A stretch of DNA of 64,000 nt, from the NCBI GenBank assembly GCA_024509875.1, contig JAMPIV010017573.1:1-64000 (forward strand), given 5' to 3'. Of this stretch, positions 53,452 to 63,595 are shown piece by piece. A model generated the notes under the pieces. The model searched no databases. It worked only from the letters and a program-made list of their open reading frames with translations, and had not been told where the DNA came from. This DNA is from Oreohelix idahoensis (taxonomy: Eukaryota; Mollusca; Gastropoda; Stylommatophora; Oreohelicidae). Made by a program: the position numbers and the translations under genes. The first letter of the stretch is position 1. The number at the start of each line of letters is the position of its first letter.

Positions 53452-55494
53452 GATACCTTCCCTCCATGAGACAAAAAAAAGCGAAGCTTTTTTTTTGATT
53501 TAACTTATACCCACGACATCGATCAAGTTCATTTTCACAATTAATGTAATAGCATTTAAATGTGAAGGTATGTGTGAATAATAATATGTGAGGTAAAGTT
53601 TGGAAAAAAAGAAAATAAGATTCCAAATTCAAAACTCAAACAAAAGAAATGATACATAATGTATCAAAATGGTACAAAACAACAAGTTAAGAAGTCGCAA
53701 ATGAAATGAGATACTGAAATAAAGTAAAGAAGAATGGAAAGAAATGGTGATAAATGGAGACAGTAATCAAATAGGATGATAAAAGATAAAATCTCAATCA
53801 GTGAACGCAATTAAATTAAGTAGTGTATGTATGCGAATATCTGTAAGAGGAAGAAATCATTAAATAAAATCAATGCGAAACACAACATACTCGAAGAAAA
53901 TAACACAATCCAAAGGATGTGTAGGCAAGATTAGCCACACAGCAAGTACGCTACAATGGTCACATGAATTATGTCTATGTGCCAAAAATTATTAAGCGCG
54001 GATGATGCGCGGTTATAAAATAATTAGGGTGTTATGGAATAGCGTATTTCGAGTACTGAAATAATTAAGTTAATATGAATGTCATAGATGTCACCTAAAG
54101 TTATGGAAATTTAAAATGTTACCAAGTAATCTGTAATGAAATTAACTTAAATTAATTAAAATGTCCAGAAATCATCACGTAAGCAATGAAGATTGTCTTC
54201 AGCTTGTATCGAAGGGAATTAAAATCATGAAAATCTATGAAAGTTAAATGTCCTGCAATCATTTATGTATCAAATAAGTTCGATTTATGTCAATTTATGT
54301 TTCCAGTGGAATAGAAGTAAACTTACACCACAGTTAGTTTTGCACCAACACAATTACTCCTAGTTATTTGAATTGGAAAAGCACCAAAATAATGTATTAA
54401 GAAATGGTGCGAAGAATGTAATGATATATTCAAAGGTTAGGTTATTAACGGAAAACCCATAGTAGTACGTGTCGGCATAGTTCGTAAGCAATCATTCATA
54501 GTGCTGACTTGGTCACGTAGTGGCGTCACAACTTGAGGGGAGCAGAGGCTCGGTAGAGTCAAGGTGGTTTCGAGAGAAAAAAATCATCCATTGAGGTGTC
54601 AGTATTGCGGATGGCTTGAGTAGCGAAAACCAAATTACAGACGATGATAGAGACTCGTGCAAGAATGAAATTCGTGAGGTATGCACACGTAAGTCCAATA
54701 ATCGTCCGCAGTAGTGACGAAATGACCCAAAAAAGTTTCAGCAGTAAGCGTAACGATCAAATAAGGGTTAACAATGTGATGTTTATCATAGCCTTAAGTC
54801 GTGTAGTTTCAATCCATTGACGATAAAAGTTATGCACATGCACAACTCCGAGTCCCATCATAAATACGTTCCTGTGAATAAAGAAACGAAACGTTCTTTT
54901 TGGTAAAAGTATGATATTTTTAACGCAAGAATTTCAATAAATCTTACCGCATGTGGTCTGGTACTTCCTTGACCACTGTTCCATGACCGTTGATCCTTTC
55001 TTTAGGAGACACGAAAAGGTAGTAGTGACAGCAGTCAAAACAGTAATGAATGTATTACCGATATAGGAAGAACAAAAATACCAGCGTGAAATAGAAGTCG
55101 CGCTGTGAATAATGTGCTGCAGAAAAAAATTGGTCCAAGATAAAACAAGAGCAAACATGAGTGTACGCAATGATGTAAAGAGTAGACATAAATATAAAAA
55201 ATGATATCGAAGCCAATAGGAAAAATAAAAAGTGTGTAATGACAACTGGATATCACAGACATCGCGTATTACAAAGACACGACTGAGTTAACCGGCCCAT
55301 TAAATAAAAAAAAGTAAATATAGATACTACAAGTGAAGAAATGCGAAACAGCCAAGACATAATAAAACTAAAGAACTGTCAATATGCAAGAGGAAATCAA
55401 GTAAACAGGAAGGATTAGCAATTAGCAATAACGGAAGAGACAAGTTCCAAAAATATACCAGAAAGAAAGAAGAAGCACGCACACAAAACAACTA
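53452..55494 (-). other. 3' non-coding part of element C
   Basis: About 2 kb between the RRM ORF and the 3' LTR, AT-rich, with only short frames. No reverse transcriptase motif (YxDD, LPFG) was seen on either strand. Confidence 0.65.
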
Positions 55495-56130
55495 TTAAGT
55501 GCGTGGTGCAGAATTGTGCACAAGTTGTACATCTAGAAGATGGTGTGCAAAAATCGAACCATGTTTGAAATGCACAGCTCTGTGAGCGTCATGAAAGTTT
55601 TCAAAACGAACAAAAGCTAGCTGATTAAAAGAGTTTTGTAGTTCGAACATGCGAACAAATTTAACATTACCGACTCTCTGAAAAAATTTTCGGAGTGCAT
55701 ACCAAGTGGTATGAGACGGAATGTTGCGCACCAGAACAGTGCGATTCAATGTAATATGATCTCGGCCAGATCGCAACTGAGCCCGAGTATCATTTAAATT
55801 ATTATGTTTAGCGCGTAGTGAGCGCGAAGAGGAATTTGTACGGACATGTAGATTCTTGCATGTCGTAATAGTTGGAAAATCACGGTTGTACTTGCGATTA
55901 TCATGATGAATATTAATATCATCAACGCGCCGAATAATGTCACGACTCTTACAAGTGAATTTTGTGTCACCTTTGACAACATCATTCACACTATTGGGAG
56001 TATAAGTCCCCTGAGCATGCTGTATATAACGATTCTCATCGAAATAAATAGAACCAGTGTGAACGATATCGGTCACACTATCATCAAATGGAACAAACTT
56101 GTCTGTCCCTGTACGTCTCAGATTCCGCAA
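55495..56130 (-). CDS. RRM-domain ORF of element C
   Basis: A 211-residue frame from ATG at 56130; the frame is open upstream to about 56224 and contains FHEKPKKFVKNIPNLR, similar to the start of the element B protein. Residues 130-205 form an RNA recognition motif: RNP2-like TVLVRNIP, VKFVRMFE, RNP1-like NQLAFVRF and DAHRAVHF. Identities with the B protein include TTWxAL, VKFVR, the HHxL.VQLV end and a final SAPR/SASR. The DNA has diverged strongly while the protein motif is kept, which points to selection. A C7 run at about 56216-56222, on the boundary with the preceding frame, could allow a -1 shift. Probable role: binding the element's RNA (inferred). Confidence 0.82.
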   Translation of the reverse strand: MRNLRRTGTDKFVPFDDSVTDIVHTGSIYFDENRYIQHAQGTYTPNSVNDVVKGDTKFTCKSRDIIRRVDDINIHHDNRKYNRDFPTITTCKNLHVRTNSSSRSLRAKHNNLNDTRAQLRSGRDHITLNRTVLVRNIPSHTTWYALRKFFQRVGNVKFVRMFELQNSFNQLAFVRFENFHDAHRAVHFKHGSIFAHHLLDVQLVHNSAPRT

Positions 56131-56366
56131 GTTTGGAATGTTCTTAACAAACTTTTTAGGCTTCTCATGAAATGAAGTGACTTGATTTTGTTGATTATGG
56201 GAAACAATTTTATTTGGGGGGGCTTAGGATGATACGATAAACTGTTTGTCACCCCGTTTTTACTGTTATCGACATCGACATGTCCGCCAATGACGAACTC
56301 CCAGAGGAAGCAGTATAGTTATGACCAGATACACTGGCATCAGGGTGATGTCGAGGAAAGTTGTAA

Positions 56367-56771
56367 CTACCTCTGTATGATCAAGGAATTCTTTACTTTG
56401 GCAGGTTGTACAGGCCTGTTTGTATCACACTTGGGAATACAGGAATGTTGTACAGTAGTATTTCCATTATTAAGATTTGACAATGTATTTTTATGTAACA
56501 CCACATCGAGTAAATCATCAACCCTAGTTCTCAATTTAACATTTTCTAAATTTTGGATTGAAATGTCTTCACTCTGACTCCTAATTACTGTGTTAAGGTT
56601 TACAATTTTTACTCCTCTCCTCGATGAGTAATGTCTCACAGTTGGCCAACTTATCTTTTTCTCCATAGTTAATTCCTCTACTCTCCAGTGTATTTTTTTT
56701 CTCATGCCCTTTCTTTCCTTGCTATCCTTTTGTCGTGCCAATTTTTTTAATTTCTTTGTTTGCTGTACCAT
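56367..56771 (-). CDS. Coiled-coil/basic ORF of element C
   Basis: 134 residues: a Lys/Arg-rich start (QQTKKLKKLARQKDSKERKG) followed by a helix-forming stretch with regular hydrophobics (VNLNTVIRSQ...IQNLENVKLRTRV). There is no zinc knuckle. It lies between the first ORF and the RRM ORF, so it may be a gag-like middle part separated by stops. No family is recognised. Confidence 0.45.
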   Translation of the reverse strand: MVQQTKKLKKLARQKDSKERKGMRKKIHWRVEELTMEKKISWPTVRHYSSRRGVKIVNLNTVIRSQSEDISIQNLENVKLRTRVDDLLDVVLHKNTLSNLNNGNTTVQHSCIPKCDTNRPVQPAKVKNSLIIQR

Positions 56772-57002
56772 ACAACCAACATATGTGGTTGCAATCGAGC
56801 TACTTCTGAGGTAAGCTCTTGAATTTTAAATCACACTGTTCATGGAAGTTTTCTTTGGCAGTCTACAGCAATTATCTTGTGAAATTCTCAATGTGAGTTC
56901 CTTAACCTCAGACTCCAAAGCTTTATTTTGCTTTCCATGTGGTTGGGTAGATTCTAGTGAGGCCTTAGAATTGGTAAGCTCCCACTTTCAATTTTTCGCA
57001 GA

Positions 57003-57416
57003 TCACTCACTTTCAAGTTTGGATTGTATCACATATAATGCACTCTCCTCAGCAATATCCTCCAACAACTGTATCTTTTCCTGACGACACTGTTTGTCGT
57101 GTGTTATTTGTTCCTCATGAAAATTGTCGTCGCGTATAGCGCGATATATTTTTTTCATTACATTACCATGTGGTTCATGGGTGTAATTCACTAAAAACAA
57201 ACGCAGATCCCTACGAAGTAGTTGTGCCAAGTCCGTGGCAATATTTATATGTGGAATAGAACGAAAATGCCAACTCGCAAAGTCATCCAAATCTGATGCC
57301 ACCTGACATAAAAAACGATTCATCACATATTCTTCAAGTTCTGGGCCTTGAAATCTCTGATCCTTACCATTCTGGAGCAGCATATCCAAGACAGGTATCA
57401 TGTCATCCGTAGACAT
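57003..57416 (-). CDS. First ORF of element C, alpha-helical, gag-position
   Basis: 137 residues beginning MSTDDMIPVLDMLLQNGKDQ, with mixed charge, ending in a predicted coil (KIQLLEDIAEESALYVIQSK). It is the first frame after the leader, the place of gag, but has no clear gag core and does not resemble the gag of elements A or B. The frame ends at a stop followed by more coil-like residues in other frames, so it may have been longer. Confidence 0.5.
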   Translation of the reverse strand: MSTDDMIPVLDMLLQNGKDQRFQGPELEEYVMNRFLCQVASDLDDFASWHFRSIPHINIATDLAQLLRRDLRLFLVNYTHEPHGNVMKKIYRAIRDDNFHEEQITHDKQCRQEKIQLLEDIAEESALYVIQSKLESE

Positions 57417-58472
57417 TTTTGTCTAATTTATATGAGGTCCACTTACCTAATCAAATATCACTCACTGAAGGAAAAATGTATCCTGTAATTAGCATGTGAC
57501 AAGTTCCTGTCCAGAGAACTCGTATACCAATTATCATCAATGTCAGAAATATGTTATATTATTACCTAGCCATTAATTATTCATGCATTAAAATCATATA
57601 AGTAGAAAATACAAGATGTAGACAATGAGAATAATAGTTACAAAGACAAGATACTAAGGAACAAATGAAAACATTCGCAGAATCAACTGAACAATAAAGT
57701 AGAACTAAAAAGGACAATTTTGCAAAGAGCGCAATGACACTGCGATCAAAATGACAAGACAAGTAACAATACAAGGTATAAACATAAAGTGTATAAAAAT
57801 AAACAATAGTGAGGTTGAGGGTGACGTTTACGAACAAAATACATCATGCAAATAAGGTACATATAAGAAATTACTACGGTAACAACAATAAAGACTTGAC
57901 GTTACAGCTAAACAATTACTATTATAAGAAACAAGTAGCGATCAGAACTTCAGCAAGGTTTTTAGCCTTGAACTGGAATTACCGCTCAATTGAAACTTAC
58001 AAACTAAATCCTATAGAACGTCTGACAAGAGCCCGAATTAGCTTCGAGATGAACCTCGTTTGTCAGATCGGCCTCCCTACCGCCCACGTGAAACATTAAA
58101 CATAGAACATGCAATACAAATAATATTAGAATGGACATATTAAGAAAGGCTCATCAATAACATGCAACAGTGGTACAAAGTACAAACAATCAGTGACCAC
58201 TTATCTTTTTAAGAAGAAAAAAAATTCCCGGCCCTCGCAAAGCTAGCGATGATGGTTCTCGGGTGTTGCATGTAGGTGCTTGAATATAGGACGTGATGCA
58301 GTCCAACGTTGATCTTTGCTATAGTTTGAACACCGGATCATCAAAGATCAAGGAGGTTGACCGTTAAGAGACAAGTCGTGTCCTTGAAGTTATAAATTTG
58401 CTGTATCAGTTCTCGAAGCATGAGTTCTTGATTACAGAAAAAATTCTTATCCCCTTTGACTGGCCCACCAGA
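57417..58472 (-). other. Leader of element C (homologous to leader of element B)
   Basis: Minus-strand leader between the 5' LTR and the first ORF. From about 58145 down to 57870 it aligns with 18220-18490 of element B, with weaker similarity continuing further. The primer-binding site should lie just below 58473; TGGTGGGCCAGTCAAAGG on the minus strand starts two bases after the LTR and begins with the required TGG. The tRNA was not identified. Confidence 0.75.
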
Positions 58473-59442
58473 TGTAGAGATTCTTAAATGTAGGAAATCT
58501 TCGATTGTTGCGGGAATGTTGGAATATATATAGATCTGTTGGTGTTCTTGATTGGTACCACTGGCAAGGGCGATGCCAGAAAATGTTCAACGCAAAATAT
58601 ATATATATATAGTGGGCCGTGTAACTCTATGGCCAACGAAGATAATGTCAACACGGTACAGTGACGACTGGCACGTCAATTAGATTGGAGCCAAGTATTA
58701 AAGTTGACGACATAATTTATTGTGCACTGACATGTACATTGACATCACAAAGTCAGACGACGTAGCATCATTATAATGGCATGGCATAAACGTTAGGTAT
58801 TCTGATCAATCATGTAGAAGTAGGCATCAACATCAATAGTATAGGTTATAGCATCGGGGCATCACAATTCATTGCATTTCAATCATGAACTTGATTGAAA
58901 TCTTATAACGGCCGACCTCTCAAGGACGGCGCTGAACTTCACGGCCAATAATTCTATCATGCCTTTCAATACGGAGCTTGCCTACAACGCCAAGGGTTTT
59001 ATTGAATAACCCTCAAATATGCACGAAGAATAATCCTGATAATATTCGGTCAGGATTCTGGATCCCACTAACAACACAACATGGCATATGTGTTGAAATA
59101 CAGCCAGATTATAATAAAAATGACGAAATTAGCATATTAAGAATATGCAACGAGCCCTGCACTGGCTCACATGGATACTCCCTACCAGGAGGTTTATAAT
59201 CTCTACATGACTGCTTCCCTCAATCCGGCAAGACTTACAAATCGGCTCCGTCTAGAGACAACCGTCTCAGGCCATAGGCATTAGGCATCCCCCTTTCATA
59301 ACGTCCATCTTATTCTCCTCCGAGCGCACCCGTTGCGCTTCTGTATTCAACCTCGTGTCAAATCGCGCGTAACTAATTAATAATATATATATTCTTAGCT
59401 GTGCTAAACATTTAAAATTACGCGCGCAAAAAGAACGCAACA
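58473..59442 (-). repeat. 5' LTR of element C
   Basis: 970 bp, right on the plus strand and upstream for the element. Plus-orientation ends TGTAGAGATT and AGAACGCAACA, followed by the duplication CCATC. No resemblance to the LTRs of element B was noticed. Confidence 0.92.
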
Positions 59443-59589
59443 CCATCCTTAGATGCAAATTACATGTTGCGAAGAAAAATTATGTACAAAAACTGCCACT
59501 GAGGCCAAAAAAGATTACATTTGTTCAGGTTAACCTTTTGTGTGTGTTAAAGATTTCCCTCTCTCTAACATTCTGTTACATTAATATAC

Positions 59590-59591
<2 letters not shown>

Positions 59592-59642
<51 letters not shown>

Positions 59643-59850
59643 ATATAGCTTTTATAATATATATGTAGGTCAATATATACACTTTTCTATATATCCTCAT
59701 GTTGAATATATGATCCCTATACCTGGTATATATATTTATATATATGATTTGTAAAAGTATTTTGCTGGCATGGCTTATTATAGTTCTGTAGTTTGTAAGG
59801 TTGCCCTTTTTTGGCGTATGTAAATGATCTTTTCCATTTAATGCCAAACT
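59592..59850 (-). mobile_element. LINE reverse-transcriptase scrap next to a (TA)n run
   Basis: A near-perfect (TA)n run occupies about 59592-59637. Beyond it, the minus strand from 59847 reads TPKKGNLTNYRTI then ISHASKILLQII, a shortened version of the conserved PKKGN...NYRTISLISHxSKxxLxI block of LINE reverse transcriptase. The remainder is lost in TA-rich sequence. Confidence 0.6.
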
Positions 59851-61019
59851 TTATCAGACATCACGTCCCACAACCATTTGGCTCTTATAACTGGTAGTAG
59901 CATACAATCACAATAAAACTGGCTATAGCTTTAGATCTCTGGTTGAATGATTGCTGTAATTACCACATTAAAAAAACCCTTTATGAAGGCTTACTCTGAC
60001 TTATCACATATCCCAAGCACACAATTTATACTAAGTAGCAATTTCTAAACATGCTTACCGCAACTGTCAGAATCTCCCACTCTAATAATCAATAGCAGGC
60101 AAGCTGGTGTTAAGTCTGCTACTATCTCTCGGCAAGAATTTTAGGACTGAAGCAATGAAAGATAGACAAGACTGCCTATATATAGTGAGAACTTGCCACA
60201 GGTGTTCAGCGTGGCGTGAACACCTGCATAGGGGAGCAGAAACATAACACGTAATAGTTACCCAGAGACTTCTCTAGGAGACCTGCTACAAATAATTTGG
60301 CGCAACAGGGAAAAGAGGGTTACGCCAGCGGGTCCCAGACTTTCCTGGCCATCAAAGTACAGGGAACTCTCTAGGAACAGTTTCCCGTGTCAAAGACCCG
60401 GGATTTTTTGTCGCTAAACTCTCAAACTGCGTGTCGGCTTTTGACTCGTGGTCAAACAAACTCTAAAAAAGATGCCGCTGTCCACGACAGTGGACGCGTC
60501 AATTATCTATTACCTACATTACAGAAACAGGGGAGTGAACCTATCAGCTTCCAGAATGACAAGTCAATTACCCCGCCTGTATCTACAGAAACGAAAAGAA
60601 GTGAAATGGGCGTGACAAAATTCAGACAGAAATTAGGAAGGATGGTAGTTCAGTCTAAGTGGCCAGAATTTATAATCAATATTGCCACACCTCTCTTGCC
60701 CTGGGGTTCAAGAACTGCCTTGTAATGCTATCAACAGGTTTCATCAGTGTGTGTACATCCAATAGCTGCTACTTTAACAATCTAAACATTAAACGTATAA
60801 TTATGTGATACATATGAAACATATTTTTATGTGTGTAATATTTAAGCATTCTCTGATAATTTAGCAGGAATAACACCATACGCACCTAACTATGAAATGT
60901 TGGCCAGTGACATACAGTGCCAAAGATCACATAATTATACGTTTGACTCAAATGTTGAAGATCAATGTTTGTTTTTAAATCCTTAAAATTTCTTATATCA
61001 TTTAAATATGTTAACCCAG
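59851..61019. other. Spacer with one unassigned ORF
   Basis: No recognised gene. The plus frame 60387-60725 (112 codons; SLNSQTACRLLTRGQTNSKK and GVTKFRQKLGRMVVQSKWPE) has ordinary composition and could be a relic of a coding sequence, but I recognise no family. The phrase CAAGAACTGCCTTGTAAT at about 60710 recurs at 61612. Confidence 0.35.
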
Positions 61020-61200
61020 CCTCAGCGTCCGATTGACAGAGTGTTTAGAGCGCAAAGGTGCTGGGTTCGAATCACAGTCTAACCAGCTGTAAATGGGTAC
61101 CTGACACTGCTCCTTGAGTTAAGGAAGGAACATGCAGCGAGGAAGGGATCAGATCACCCCACTTCTCAATGCAGGACCTAATTTGGTGAAGTCTCTAACA
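61020..61200 (+). repeat. tRNA-derived SINE copy
   Basis: GCCTCAGCGTCCGATTGAC with AGAGTGTTTAGAGCGC (box A region) and GGTTCGAATCAC (box B-like), then CCAGCTGTAAATGGGTACCT, GAGTTAAGGAAGGAAC and GCAGCGAGGAAGG. The later part is shared with 49880-49960. Confidence 0.7.
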
Positions 61201-61649
61201 ATGCACTCCCTTGCAGCAGTATATGCTAGGGACTTGTACCCAGCATCATATTAATATTGTGGTGGTCCTGGAAACAGCCTGCACCACAGCAGTCTGGCTG
61301 AGAGAGTAGGGATCGAAGAGGGAAGGCAAACCCGGTCCCCAAAAATGCCGTGCGGAAGTCGGATGTGTCGGGTGAAAGTCGCAAATACCGCAGCTTCGCT
61401 GTAAACGGACACAACGCAACCAACGTCCTTTTCAGGACAAACGAGGAAGGAAGAAGAAGATATTAATATTGTGTATATTTTCTTGTAAAAATGAACCATG
61501 GTCTATAAGTGAGTCACGATATTTGATTGGTGCCCAGCACTCTCTTTATAAATCTAAAATGTGCCGGCAGCGCAGAAAAGGTTGAGGACCCCAGCCCTAT
61601 GGGATCCAGAGCAAGAACTGCCTTGTAATACTAATAAGGGTAAAAAAAA
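61201..61649. other. Spacer
   Basis: No gene recognised. The minus-strand frames at 61226-61499 overlap one another and have no family resemblance. Confidence 0.35.
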
Positions 61650-61912
61650 TAAAAGTAAAGGATCCCGTTACACGCCCACTGAGGCATATTGGGAATGTGG
61701 TGTTAGGCCCATACTTTCTTGACCATCGGCACACTAGGGGTGATGTGGTCAGCATAACGCCAGCCGCAGAGTTGATCTGGTACCCAGTTCATGAGGCTGG
61801 GTCGACACCGGAGCCGTTTGCGGTCTAAAAAATCCAACCTCAACTGGGGGATCGAACCATGGACCACCGAGCTAGGAAGCCAGTGCTCTAACCACTGCGC
61901 TAAATACTATTA
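61650..61912 (-). mobile_element. tRNA-derived SINE with well-preserved promoter boxes
   Basis: Minus strand starts TTTAGCGCAGTGGTTAGAGC (box A) and has GGTTCGATCCC (box B) about 45 bp on. The body includes TAGACCGCAAACGGCTCC and CATGAACTGGGTACCAGATC, and the 3' part GTGCCGATGGTCAAGAAAGT and GGGCGTGTAACGGGATCC, then an A/T-rich tail at about 61625-61655. The 3' part also occurs at 29115-29205. Confidence 0.82.
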
Positions 61913-62558
61913 AGTATTTTCCTAAATGTGTGTCCTATCAACACCAGCGTCTTCTCTCACCTCTTTTTCCACTAGTATTTATATGGTTATTATTCCATCA
62001 GACTTGAAATTCCCCTAGTATTATTACCCCAAGAAAACTACAAATTCTATCCTATAATTTTTTTGAAAATGGAAACACCTTTTGTGTCTCTAAAGCAAAT
62101 TGGAAAATTTCCTTTATCTCTTAATACCAAACTAAGCATACTTTCCGCCACCATTTTTCCCACATTGGCCACAACTTCTCTCAGACCGAGGGTTTTTCCC
62201 TCCTGCAGACAAAAAGCTCAATAACTTGCTGACACGAGAGTGCCTGTTTGAGACACTTCACAAGACAGACTCAAGCAGTTTTAAAAGAGAATGTCTGGAG
62301 TTGGCGCCGTGCCGCGTCTTAACAACGAGCATCGAGCGAACTACGGACAGCGTGATACATTATTTCCTTCACAATGATACATAATTTTCAACGATATCTG
62401 TTAGATTGGTTTTTGTTTTGTTAGTATATTGGTTGAATTCTCTTTTTACCATGTTTTTATTTCTTTTCAGCTGTTAAACAGTATATGCTTTGTTACTCCA
62501 TTTCTTGAATTATCAGAACATCATGAACATCATACGTTTCAGTCAACGATTAGTTCCC

Positions 62559-62560
<2 letters not shown>
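61913..62560. other. Spacer
   Basis: AT-rich sequence with no gene recognised. Confidence 0.4.
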
Positions 62561-62598
<38 letters not shown>

Positions 62599-62605
62599 GG
62601 GGGGG
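62561..62605. repeat. Poly(G) run of 37, then T and seven G
   Basis: Uninterrupted G run 62561-62597, T, two G at the next positions and a further G block. Long G runs form quadruplexes and are error-prone to sequence, so the exact length is uncertain. The poly-Gly frame across it is an artefact. Confidence 0.9.
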
Positions 62606-62739
62606 TATGAAGAGACAAAGATAGAACGTGGCTACTGCACGCTCAGGCCTATTTCAGGAGGCGACAAATATGAGGTTGTGTATGGTGGTGGTGGTAACCT
62701 CATCAGGTAGAACAAATTGTCACAGACACCACCACTGCA

Positions 62740-62830
62740 AGAGTCACGTGACTGATTGGCGCAGGCTTCCTGCTATTGGACCAGCTGTAGTGGTAGCTCC
62801 ATGCTAAAGGAACATGATGATGATGATGAT
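62740..62830 (-). repeat. SINE-like dispersed repeat copy
   Basis: On the minus strand: an (ATC)n stretch, then TAGCATGGAGCTACCACTAC and AGCTGGTCCAATAGCAGGAA, the same order as at 11541-11660 and 49730-49800. Confidence 0.5.
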
Positions 62831-63196
62831 ATGTTTCTGCTTGTGTAAAAAATGAAGGGAGCTAATATAAACATGATGATGATGATATGTTTATACTTGT
62901 GTAAAAAATGAAGCGAGCTAATATAAACATGATGGTGATATGTTTCTACTTGTGTAAAAAATGAAGGGAGCTAATATAAACATGATGGTGATATGTTTCT
63001 ACTTGTGTAAAAAATGAAGGGAGCTAATATAAACATGATGGTGATATGTTTCTACTTGTGTAAAAAATGAAGGGAGTTAATGTAAACATGATGGTGATAT
63101 GTCTCTACTTGTGTAAAAAATGAAGGGAGCTAATATAAACATGATGGTGATATGTTTCTACTTGTGTAAAAAATAAAGGGAGCTAATATAAACATG
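62811..63196. repeat. 53-bp tandem array, about 7 copies
   Basis: Unit CATGATGGTGATATGTTTCT followed by ACTTGTGTAAAAAATGAAGG and GAGCTAATATAAA. The first two copies have extra GAT triplets. It lies exactly between the dispersed repeat to the left and the 3' end of a minus-strand LINE to the right, so its (GAT)n part may derive from the LINE tail. Confidence 0.9.
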
Positions 63197-63199
63197 ATA

Positions 63200-63412
63200 A
63201 TTTATTCATCCAATAAACTTCCACTCCACGAGGATCATACGACGTCAAAGATGCATGCCAAGTCTTCCTGTCCTGTGCCATCTGCTCAAGGTTTTTCTAT
63301 TTCTTTCTCGTCCTTTTCATTTGTGTCCATTTCTCTTCTTCATGTGTTTTTATTTTTCGATCTCTCTCTACCTATTTTACCGTGGGGATTTCAGACCATG
63401 GTCTGCCTTGCA
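63200..63412 (-). mobile_element. LINE 3'-end fragment
   Basis: Minus-strand translation has EEKWTQMKRTRKK, stop, KNLEQMAQDRKTWHASLTSY then DPRG, corresponding to the W...MAQDRxxW block of LINE ORF2 C termini. The ATC/GAT-type tail leads into the 53-bp array. Confidence 0.6.
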
Positions 63413-63475
63413 ATGTTATCAACACTTTATGTTATCAACACTTTATGTTATCAACACTTTATGTTATCAACAGTT
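63413..63475. repeat. 16-bp tandem repeat, 4 copies
   Basis: GTTATCAACACTTTAT repeated with starts at 63415, 63431, 63447 and 63463. Perfect apart from the last unit. Confidence 0.9.
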
Positions 63476-63595
63476 TACCCCAATCTGTGTTATATTCATC
63501 GCTCTGGCACTTGTCGTCAGCTCCGATTTGGTGATCTCGTCAAACCATTTCAATCCTTCAATTCTACACAGACATGAATTTATTGTTATTGTTGT

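Larger units (their letters stand above)
52484..59442 (-). mobile_element. LTR retrotransposon C (non-autonomous, RRM-bearing)
   Basis: Complete minus-strand element of 6959 bp bounded by CCATC at 52479-52483 and 59443-59447. LTRs of 968 and 970 bp differ at only a few sites (near 52490, 52708 and 52846 in the left copy). Contents on the minus strand: leader homologous to that of element B, a small alpha-helical ORF, a coiled-coil ORF, an RRM ORF, then about 2 kb without recognisable genes. No protease, reverse transcriptase, RNase H or integrase was found, so it depends on other elements for movement. Confidence 0.9.

Noticed and set aside
59581..59847. A complete protein ending in Tyr-Ile repeats
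   Set aside because: Only about 25 residues belong to a LINE reverse transcriptase relic; the rest is the TA microsatellite.
61850..61912. A functional tRNA gene on the minus strand
   Set aside because: Box A and B are good, but the stems are incomplete and the head is joined to a SINE body.
62429..62710. Frame with a poly-Gly stretch
   Set aside because: Produced by the G run; no other protein-like content.
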